Shown here one piece after another: positions 1 through 6,362 of a stretch of DNA of 15,858 bases. Source of the stretch: JBCCSZ01 sp039199225 (lineage in GTDB: Bacteria; Bacteroidota; Bacteroidia; Chitinophagales; Saprospiraceae). The stretch lies in NCBI GenBank assembly GCA_039199225.1, contig JBCCSZ010000184.1, forward strand, positions 1 through 15,858, written 5' to 3'. The notes below the pieces were generated by a model. It worked only from the letters and a program-made list of their open reading frames with translations. It searched no databases and was not told where the DNA came from. A program made the translations under genes and the position numbers. Positions within the stretch are counted from its first letter, which is position 1. Each line of letters opens with the position of its first letter.

Positions 1-77
1 CACCGCTCACCGCTCACCGCTCACCGCTCACCGCTCACCGCTCACCGCTCACCGCTCACCGCTCACCGCTCACCGCT
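1..77. repeat. Tandem heptamer array, 11 perfect copies of CACCGCT
   Basis: Eleven uninterrupted copies of CACCGCT start at the first base of the window, so the true array may be longer. The twelfth unit breaks down at 78-81. Beyond it are looser related units, CAATCAC at 82-88, 101-107 and 109-115, interspersed with other sequence up to the stop codon at 144. The array therefore lies just 3' of the minus-strand gene that ends at 144. No open frame or hairpin is evident in it. Perfect short repeats like this usually vary in copy number by slippage; any role in termination or phase variation is unproven. Confidence 0.95.
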
Positions 78-143
78 CACCCAATCACCAGAGCGCAGCT
101 CAATCACTCAATCACCCAGCCGCAGGCCAATCCCCAAATCCCC

Positions 144-2240
144 CTAAAACCGCCAAATCACCTGCCCACTAACCGTCGAGCGCCCATTCCCCTCAATCAA
201 ATTATTCCCACTCCCAATCTGTTCCAGGTTTGGCCAATACGAGCGGGCATAGCGCGCTTCGATGGTGAGCTTGCGGATGCCTTTGTAGCGCACATTGATG
301 TAAAAGCGACTGCCCTGATCAAAGTAGGCAGGAACACTAAAGGTGTAGGTCAGATCATTTTCGTAGGTATAAAAACGGACGTTGAATCCGTCGGTGTCAA
401 AAAGGGCAAAGCGAGAAGTGAAAGACAAAGGAAATCGCAGAGGCTTAAAAACAATATCTTGGTATACCAGGATGCCCTTCAAGGTTTCACCCGTAATACC
501 ATTGTCAAAGCCACCGTGTACGCGAGTACGCAGCTCTATTGATTTACTGACCTTCTGAGACAAGTGCCAACGGAATTGCGTCAGTCGGAAATCTGCCAGC
601 GTATTGAGGCGACTTTCGTTGTTGGGGCGATTGATTTGTTTGGTCTCTGTTCTGAATTCCAGCCAACTTTCCATCTGCCGTTTGCGGAAGTAGGTCAATC
701 GTATTCGATACTCATAACCGCGTGAAGGCGCGTCTGCGTTGAAGCGCAACCAAGGGTGCCTGTAGACATCCGCATAGGCATTGAGGCGCCAGCGGTTGGA
801 GGGGAGGTATTCCAAGCCGACATAAAAGCCGGTTTCATTCCTGGCCCCCGTTGTTTCGGCAAATGGATTGGCCGCTAAAGACTGATAATCCTTTGGAAAA
901 TGACGGTGCAACAATGCCAAATTCATGCGCTGGCTCATGCTCATAATCAGCCCGTGAACAGCCGCAATACTACCATTGTCGCTAATGGCCGTTTCGCCAA
1001 AAAAGTTGTAGTTTCGATAGAGAAAACTGTAGTCGACACTGCTGCTGAAATTGTTGTTGCCTTTGAAAAAGAATCGATTGTAAGCTTGTGGCGTGAACTC
1101 AAAAGGTTGCCTAAAGTGGTGGTGGATATTGTTCCAGGCGATGTGCCAGGCATCGGTTTTATACTTTATACTAGCTCCATACGAGCTGGAAGTGACGGCG
1201 TTTTTGTCCTCAATTTCAGCCTCCGTTCGGTGCAAGCCAGTTTGTTGTAAAGATGTGAAACTGCTGACCTGTTCTTCATTGTCCAAAGTATCCAATTGAA
1301 CGATGTTGCCATCTCTTCGATTGAAAGAAGCAAAAGCGGTTACCTCTATTTTTGGCGTGATTTGTATGGTCGTGGCCAATCCCCGAAAGTAGTTATTCTC
1401 GTTGACCGAAGAGTAGGGGAGAATGGCGCGTCGCGTACGTTTGATGTCCATTGTACGGGGACTTTTTCCATAGCCAAAGCCCGAGTAAAGCAATAAACCC
1501 TGCCCAAAACTGGCCGTAAAATCGCCAACAGCCAAGCTTTTCAACCAGCTGTTGTAATCCCGCAAATAAAGATGCGCTGAATAATAATCGAATCCCTGTT
1601 GGTTACTGCCCTTAAAAAACTCTTCCCCTGGGTCCTTTTCCGCAGTAAATCCAACGCTCAGGCGGTTGGCGTAGCGGTGTTTGTAACGGACATAATAACG
1701 ATTTCGATCACCCAGAAAGTTGTCCCTTTTGAAACCTCTTTCCTCCTCCAAAACCCTAAACCAGCGCAAAAACAACTCATTGCTCCCTTCACTAAACATC
1801 TGTCCGACAGACAACCGAAGATCGTCCAGCCCCCCATCGACGCGCACATAAGGCAACAACCGCTTGATGGTCGACAGATCAAAGCCAGAGATACTCTGCA
1901 GCTCATAAATAGAAATCAACTTCCCATGATTCTGTCGATGGGCCAATAAGTTGTTGATCTGCAAATCCGTCAATAAAAGCAACTCCTTCAACTCCTCCGC
2001 CCCCGCCTTATTGAGGTTGAGTGGACTCGAGCGAAAGCCTTCCAATGCCTCGAAAACGGTATTGAAATCAAAGCCATTCTCGTCTTCATTGTTCTGAATG
2101 AAATCTTCGATGAGGTCGGCATCTGGTTCTGGCCGAAGGGGAGGGAGCGAATCGACAGGAGCTTGTGCGGCCGACAACCAGCTGCACAACAGCAGTACAG
2201 TCAGCTTAGCAATTCGGCAAAAATAAAGTCCTGCTCGCAT
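144..2240 (-). CDS. Exported helix-hairpin-helix protein with predicted outer-membrane beta-barrel
   Basis: The 698-residue product starts with a signal peptide (hydrophobic core about residues 12-24, likely cleavage after AQA at 25-27). After an acidic, proline-containing linker, residues 74-132 match the ComEA-type helix-hairpin-helix fold: LNLNKA opening, ELKELL, LLAHRQNHG, then ELQSISGF and a closing LLPYV. HhH domains of this type bind DNA without sequence specificity. The remaining 550 or so residues are rich in alternating aromatic and polar stretches and end in the aromatic VIWRF, as outer-membrane barrels do. Similar large HhH proteins occur across Bacteroidota, usually without an assigned function. 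A role in DNA handling at the cell surface is inference; the HhH could instead be a protein-protein module. ATG start; no Shine-Dalgarno. Divergent from the T9SS cargo gene. Confidence 0.85.
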   Translation of the reverse strand: MRAGLYFCRIAKLTVLLLCSWLSAAQAPVDSLPPLRPEPDADLIEDFIQNNEDENGFDFNTVFEALEGFRSSPLNLNKAGAEELKELLLLTDLQINNLLAHRQNHGKLISIYELQSISGFDLSTIKRLLPYVRVDGGLDDLRLSVGQMFSEGSNELFLRWFRVLEEERGFKRDNFLGDRNRYYVRYKHRYANRLSVGFTAEKDPGEEFFKGSNQQGFDYYSAHLYLRDYNSWLKSLAVGDFTASFGQGLLLYSGFGYGKSPRTMDIKRTRRAILPYSSVNENNYFRGLATTIQITPKIEVTAFASFNRRDGNIVQLDTLDNEEQVSSFTSLQQTGLHRTEAEIEDKNAVTSSSYGASIKYKTDAWHIAWNNIHHHFRQPFEFTPQAYNRFFFKGNNNFSSSVDYSFLYRNYNFFGETAISDNGSIAAVHGLIMSMSQRMNLALLHRHFPKDYQSLAANPFAETTGARNETGFYVGLEYLPSNRWRLNAYADVYRHPWLRFNADAPSRGYEYRIRLTYFRKRQMESWLEFRTETKQINRPNNESRLNTLADFRLTQFRWHLSQKVSKSIELRTRVHGGFDNGITGETLKGILVYQDIVFKPLRFPLSFTSRFALFDTDGFNVRFYTYENDLTYTFSVPAYFDQGSRFYINVRYKGIRKLTIEARYARSYWPNLEQIGSGNNLIEGNGRSTVSGQVIWRF

Positions 2241-2309
2241 AGCGGGATAAAGATACTAAACCGCTTTGAATACCTATGTGCCTAGAGGAAAACAATAGAA
2301 ATTGTACTA

Positions 2310-2359
2310 AAACAATGCGCTTTTATTGTTTACATTAGAGTCTGATAAGTACTAATGTA
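2310..2359. promoter_or_regulatory. Two adjacent inverted repeats in the divergent intergenic region
   Basis: The 233-bp gap between the divergent genes at 2240 and 2474 is AT-rich. It contains AAACAAT (2310-2316) paired with ATTGTTT (2325-2331), followed at once by TACATTAG (2331-2338) paired with CTAATGTA (2352-2359). They could be operators or a small hairpin pair for either flanking gene. A weak -7-like TATCTTTA (minus strand, 2248-2255) lies before the HhH gene and a weak TACCATTG (2412-2419) before the T9SS cargo gene; neither has a convincing -33 partner. Repeats of this length occur by chance in AT-rich DNA. Confidence 0.25.
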
Positions 2360-2473
2360 GAATAATCCACCACCTTTCCGTAAATGTAGATAATTGGCGC
2401 GAAGGAGTAAATACCATTGTCTTTCAATATGAAAATATCGTTTTCACAGAAAATTTTATAAAAGTTGAGTAAT

Positions 2474-3400
2474 ATGCTATCCCCCAACACCATATATAAC
2501 ACGCTGTTATTCTTTATCTTTTACACTGTCTCTTGGAGCCAATCTACCCCAGTTTTTGAAGCCAAAATATTCATTGAGGACGCAATTGGTAATAGGGATA
2601 CCATCACGATTGGGCATGATCCGCAAGCAACTGAATGGATGGATGCAGAATTTGGAGAGAAAGAGATTACAACTCCGTTTGATTCTGTTTTTGAAGTCCG
2701 GGCGGCTAGTTTTGAACGACCTGAAATTTTGTCAAAAAGAATCATTACTTGGAGTGAGGAGATTATTGGATTGGAACCCTGTAGGGATGGCGATGATGTG
2801 TTCATTTATATTTATGCAAAGCATCAACCAATAAAAGTGTCCTGGGATAATCTAGCATTCTACAACAACAAGTGTGTACAATCAGCTCTGATGACCAATC
2901 ATTGGTCAGATGCGCTTGTATTTCCCTACGATTGGGATTTAAACCCAATGGCTACTTACTACTGTATGGCCATTGAAGATTCTTTTGAGATTCAAACGAC
3001 GCCTGAAGCTTTGGAAGGGGCGGGAAGACTGGTTAGTGTGGAAAAAGAGGTGATCGGTAAAGGTATGCAAACCATCTATGGTATTCGATACTTTGGACAA
3101 CCGGAAAATGGCTTTTCACCTTGTAACGATGCTATCCTGACTTCTACCGAAGCGCATCTGACAAATACAGAACACATTGAAGTATTTCCCAATCCAGTTG
3201 ACAATTATCTTTACCTCAAAGGTGTGGCAAAAGGCTTAGAGCAAATTCGCATCTATGATTTATCGGGACGACTCAAACGGTTGGTTTCAAAGCCATTGGA
3301 TGGGATGGTGGACGTATCTCAGCTTTTAAGTGGACTCTACACCATTTCCTTTGAGTATCAGAATGGGCGATTAGAGGTTAGAAAGTTTCTTAAAATATAG
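2474..3400 (+). CDS. Secreted protein with type IX secretion C-terminal sorting domain
   Basis: From the ATG at 2474 this is a 308-residue protein; an in-frame TTG at 2465 would add three residues and is less likely. It has an N-terminal signal peptide (hydrophobic TLLFFIFYTVSWS, about residues 10-22). The last 75 or so residues form a type A T9SS sorting domain: EVFPNPV at 236-242, IRIYDLSGR around 258-266, a LLSGLYTISF stretch near 284-293, and a basic RKFLKI end. Such proteins cross the outer membrane through the T9SS and are released or anchored to the surface. The middle 200 residues have several cysteines and no domain I recognise. It is an orphan on its strand, and its codons look more AT-rich than those of its neighbours. 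The cargo call is solid; the function is unknown. Confidence 0.88.
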   Translation: MLSPNTIYNTLLFFIFYTVSWSQSTPVFEAKIFIEDAIGNRDTITIGHDPQATEWMDAEFGEKEITTPFDSVFEVRAASFERPEILSKRIITWSEEIIGLEPCRDGDDVFIYIYAKHQPIKVSWDNLAFYNNKCVQSALMTNHWSDALVFPYDWDLNPMATYYCMAIEDSFEIQTTPEALEGAGRLVSVEKEVIGKGMQTIYGIRYFGQPENGFSPCNDAILTSTEAHLTNTEHIEVFPNPVDNYLYLKGVAKGLEQIRIYDLSGRLKRLVSKPLDGMVDVSQLLSGLYTISFEYQNGRLEVRKFLKI

Positions 3401-3420
3401 TAAAGCGGATACTCCAACCT

Positions 3421-3461
3421 AAAACAAAAAAGCCCCCCAAGAAATCAAATCTGAGGGGGCT
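3421..3461 (-). terminator. Intrinsic terminator of the PspA-like cluster
   Basis: Read on the minus strand, AGCCCCC (3461-3455) and GGGGGCT (3437-3431) form a 7-bp GC-rich stem with a 17-base loop. It is followed directly by a T-rich tract broken by one G (complement of 3421-3430). It begins 11 bases after the stop of the 3472-4500 gene. The plus-strand T9SS gene converges on it from the other side but gets no U-tract in its own direction, so it is mainly a minus-strand terminator. Confidence 0.85.
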
Positions 3462-3471
3462 AAAAATATCT

Positions 3472-4500
3472 TTACTCGAATAAATTATCGTAAGAGCTGG
3501 ATTTGCCGCTGTCTTCTCGCATCTCCGGTCGGGCCGTTGTCGGAGGGGAGTTGAGGTCGAGGCTTTCTGTCGTGGTTTCGGCCCCGCCCAATAACATCAG
3601 TGTGGACTCTTTTTCCCACTTTTCCAACATCTTGATGCCTTCTTCTTCGAATACCCCATTTTGGAGGTCGACCGATTGCATGAAGTTGGAAGACATTTCC
3701 ATGAAACGCTCCATTTCTCCTACTTTGTTGGCCACATCCTCATTGACAGCTTCCAGGGCCATATCGAACATGGCGCGCTTGTCGGGATCACCGGAAATAA
3801 CGCTCATGGCAGATTTCATCGCCGAGTGGCTGGCCCGCATGGCCTTGCGTTCTTGCTCTTTGAGCTTTACCTGGTCTGCTGTATCCTCCAAGAGAATTTC
3901 AGAATTGGAGTACATCTTCGTCAAAATGCGGTGCATCACCTCTATCTTGGTGTGCAGAGTCCTGTATTTGGCATTGCTCTCCTTGAGGCGGGCAGCCTTG
4001 CGAGAGGCGAGGACGACCTGGTTTTGAATGCCCTTGCGCTTGGCCATACTGGCCAGCTTCATATTGTTTTCAATCTCCTTCTCATTTTCCTGCATCAGGT
4101 TGGAAAGCTTTCGCATCTGACCGCGCAATGCACCAATCTGCTTGCTCATTTTGGCCAAGTTGTCCTTTAGATCATCCACATAGCTTTTCAAAACGCCAAT
4201 GGGGTCAATGTTGACAAACAATCCCGTGATCCATCGCATGACGCTCTTGTACATATACCAAACCAAGTTGCGCATTTTAGGGTCCAGTACCATGTAGATG
4301 ATGGCCGCCAAAACGATGAGCATCCCACTGAGGTAGATGAGGTTTCCTGCCAGTGTCATTATTGCAGGTAAAAATTGAACCAGGAGATAGCCGCCACCAA
4401 TGACTAAACCAGCCAGAAAAATAGCGCCTGTCACACCTTCTGGTCGTTGCCAAAAGGACTTTTTTTGTTTGAATTTATCGGTATCAAGAGGAGTTGCCAT
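3472..4500 (-). CDS. Membrane-anchored coiled-coil protein resembling PspA/IM30
   Basis: The 342-residue product has two hydrophobic helices near the N-terminus (about 23-45 and 52-72) and a long, charged, helical cytoplasmic part. From residue 98 it resembles the PspA/IM30 core: a DP at 99-100, then LKSYVDDLKDNLAKM in the position where PspA has its DPEKM and following amphipathic helix. Next come a long heptad region, a second helix starting ASRKAARL (165-172), an RASHSAMKSAMS stretch (222-233), and a GDPDKRAMFDMALEAVN helix (237-253) matching PspA's late helix. Residues 303-342 are a polar tail. PspA-family proteins polymerise on membranes and remodel or stabilise them; they are normally peripheral, so two N-terminal TM segments are unusual. 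The relationship is by eye only; a generic coiled-coil membrane protein remains possible. Last gene of the cluster, 43 bases after its neighbour. Confidence 0.7.
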   Translation of the reverse strand: MATPLDTDKFKQKKSFWQRPEGVTGAIFLAGLVIGGGYLLVQFLPAIMTLAGNLIYLSGMLIVLAAIIYMVLDPKMRNLVWYMYKSVMRWITGLFVNIDPIGVLKSYVDDLKDNLAKMSKQIGALRGQMRKLSNLMQENEKEIENNMKLASMAKRKGIQNQVVLASRKAARLKESNAKYRTLHTKIEVMHRILTKMYSNSEILLEDTADQVKLKEQERKAMRASHSAMKSAMSVISGDPDKRAMFDMALEAVNEDVANKVGEMERFMEMSSNFMQSVDLQNGVFEEEGIKMLEKWEKESTLMLLGGAETTTESLDLNSPPTTARPEMREDSGKSSSYDNLFE

Positions 4501-4543
4501 ATGATTTTGTTGGTAAAGTTAAAGGATAAAAGACAGTATGATT

Positions 4544-5095
4544 TTACAAATTATTTTGAATGTTTTCTATGTCCTTATCAATTTGGTTGAGGATGCTCTG
4601 ATGCGTCAACTCGAAGCCTTCACGCGTACTTTCGATTTTTTGTTTGGCTTCCGCAATTTGAGCGTCCGCTCCGTCAATGGTTGCCTGGTACTTGTTGATC
4701 TGCTGCTGGAGCTGTTGGATTTTCTCCTGATGCTTCGTGATTTGTGCCTTGAGCTTTTCTACCTCTTGCTGCTTCGCCCCCACCTTTTGCTGAATCTGAT
4801 TGTTCATGGCCACTTCAAACTGGGCCTTTTCTTGGATGATGATCTTGCGATAATGGTTGGCCGTCTGCAGGAGTTTGTCCTTGGTCAGCCCCATCGTAGC
4901 AGCCGTTGCAAAGGCGGACTTCATGGCCGTTATCTCGTCTATCTGAATCTGGCTTAAGGCGCCGAGCGATTGCTTGAATTCGATGTAGTCGAAACCTGGA
5001 AGATTGTTTTTTTCCAATGCATTGGTCAAAAAGGAAATGCTTCTTTCATCCAGGCCGTGGTCTTTTCCAAACAGAGCTTTTAAATTCTTTTGCAT
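4544..5095 (-). CDS. Small cytoplasmic coiled-coil protein of unknown function
   Basis: This 183-residue protein has no signal peptide or membrane segment. Residues 1-85 look like a compact helical domain, with FDYIEFKQSL at 35-44 and FATAATMGLTKDKLL at 62-76. Residues 88-183 are a continuous, glutamine- and lysine-rich heptad pattern (QQKVGAKQQEVEKLKAQ, then IQQLQQQINK), a long coiled coil. I do not recognise a named family. It sits between the secreted TonB-C gene (51 bases upstream) and the PspA-like membrane gene (43 bases downstream), all on one strand, so co-transcription is likely. A structural or adaptor role, perhaps through coiled-coil pairing with the downstream protein, is inference. 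Confidence 0.8.
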   Translation of the reverse strand: MQKNLKALFGKDHGLDERSISFLTNALEKNNLPGFDYIEFKQSLGALSQIQIDEITAMKSAFATAATMGLTKDKLLQTANHYRKIIIQEKAQFEVAMNNQIQQKVGAKQQEVEKLKAQITKHQEKIQQLQQQINKYQATIDGADAQIAEAKQKIESTREGFELTHQSILNQIDKDIENIQNNL

Positions 5096-5146
5096 GTAGT
5101 GTTTAGTGTTGCGCCTTCTGGAAGCGCTGGTGATTGAGGGAATTTA

Positions 5147-6109
5147 CTATTGGAAGCTGTAAGCAATATAGCCACATTCTTCCGCAAATGTACTTTGACT
5201 GAATTTGGCGTTGCGGGCGCTTTTCAGTGCAATGTTCTTCAGCTTTTTATCAAAGGTCGTCGAACCTCTCTGGGTAAATTTGGCCGTCACCACATCTCCC
5301 TGGCCGTCAACGCATACCTTAATAACCACTTTACCCCGACTGTAGTGCTGTTCCAATACCTGAATGGGCTGTGCCAAACTACGCTTTTCCAGCTGACCTT
5401 CCAAGCTGCTTTGCACACGCGTGTTGATGGCAATGCCGTTGGCGCCCAAAGGCGGCGCTGCAGCTTGCCCTAAAACAGCAGGTTTCGACTGGGCCATATC
5501 AGCAGCCGTAATGTTTTCCTGATTGTAGGACCTCGGAACATCGTAGGAAGACGGGGTCACCGGGATGCCCTTGCTGGTCAGCTCGATTTCCGTTTTATTG
5601 GCATCTGGTGCAGGTATATTAACCGGCGCACCATTGGCTCGGGAGTACAAACTGGACGAAGCCCCCGAACCCTGATAGCCAGACTGAACATTGGCTGGCC
5701 GGCTCAATGCCTTGAAAATCAACATTCGACTGGATTCTTCAAACTGCTTGCGAGCCTGTGTGGTCGCCAACAGACGATCCCGATCTTGCTTGTACATTTT
5801 CAATATATCCGCTTCAGCTGTGCCGTTGGGTATGCAGAGGTACTTGGCTTGCTTTGTGCCAGGCCCTAAAATGGCCAAGACAGCCCGCGGCGCAGGATCA
5901 TTGTTTTGATACATACCAACAAAAGCAAGCGCATCGTCTTTGTGCAAAGTTTGGAAAGAGTAGCCTTCCTTCGTATGGTCCAAGCCCAACTCTTCCTGAT
6001 AGGGATAACCCTTGGTCAGATAGCGGTATTCTTCCAGACTTGTCCCCATCTGAGCGAAAGTGGCCGTACTGAGCAGCAGTAGGCAGGCATTAAACATCCA
6101 TTTTATCAT
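5147..6109 (-). CDS. Secreted protein with TonB-like C-terminal domain
   Basis: The 320-residue product has a clear signal peptide (MIKWMFNACLLLLSTATFAQ, cut near 19/20). An N-terminal region rich in charged residues follows. Residues 135-235 are low-complexity, rich in Ser, Ala, Pro and Gln, and look disordered. From about 257 the sequence matches the TonB/AgmX-type C-terminal fold of Bacteroidota: GKVVIKVCVDGQGDVVTAKF (259-278), RGSTTFD (281-287), and ECGYIAYSF (311-319). Cys266 and Cys312 are probably a conserved disulfide pair. The fold normally serves energy transducers that contact outer-membrane receptors, but no ExbB/ExbD gene is nearby. If the leader is cleaved, it has no inner-membrane anchor. 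First gene of the three-gene cluster. The domain call is fairly firm; the role is open. Confidence 0.8.
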   Translation of the reverse strand: MIKWMFNACLLLLSTATFAQMGTSLEEYRYLTKGYPYQEELGLDHTKEGYSFQTLHKDDALAFVGMYQNNDPAPRAVLAILGPGTKQAKYLCIPNGTAEADILKMYKQDRDRLLATTQARKQFEESSRMLIFKALSRPANVQSGYQGSGASSSLYSRANGAPVNIPAPDANKTEIELTSKGIPVTPSSYDVPRSYNQENITAADMAQSKPAVLGQAAAPPLGANGIAINTRVQSSLEGQLEKRSLAQPIQVLEQHYSRGKVVIKVCVDGQGDVVTAKFTQRGSTTFDKKLKNIALKSARNAKFSQSTFAEECGYIAYSFQ

Positions 6110-6265
6110 GTCGACGTGTTTAGAATGATTTTCAAAGTTGCGCGGAACGAGAGCATTTAGGGAGAATCCCTTTCTGTCGAACTATTTGCCCGGCTATTGA
6201 ACGGGAATCGCAACTTGAATTTTAAATATAAGTCAGCGATGGGTCAAACGTCTTTTCAATGCATA

Positions 6266-6296
6266 CAAAGTATAAATTAACCGATAAAAACTCAAA
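6266..6296 (-). promoter_or_regulatory. Candidate Bacteroidota promoter for the PspA-like cluster
   Basis: On the minus strand TTTG (complement of 6293-6296) is followed after 20 bases by TACTTTG (complement of 6266-6272). This resembles the Bacteroidota -33 TTTG and -7 TAnnTTTG pair, with one base fewer inside the -7 box than the consensus. Transcription would start near 6260 and leave an untranslated leader of about 150 bases before the ATG at 6109. The rest of the 253-bp gap between sbcC and this cluster shows no other recognisable element, and no clear terminator for sbcC. Confidence 0.4.
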
Positions 6297-6362
6297 TGAA
6301 ATGCTCAATTTCGACGATTTAGCGCTTATCATCGACTTGACTGGGCCGACCCTCGCTTTCCA

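Noticed and set aside
1..77. CRISPR array, or a LytTR (BtsR-like ACCGCTCA) binding array
   Set aside because: The unit is 7 bp with no spacers, so it is not CRISPR. The resemblance to the E. coli BtsR motif falls out of the heptamer repeat itself and is far from the LytTR gene here.
3503..4170. Two overlapping plus-strand open frames of 169-174 codons
   Set aside because: Both are antisense to the PspA-like gene, whose own frame has coherent TM and coiled-coil structure.
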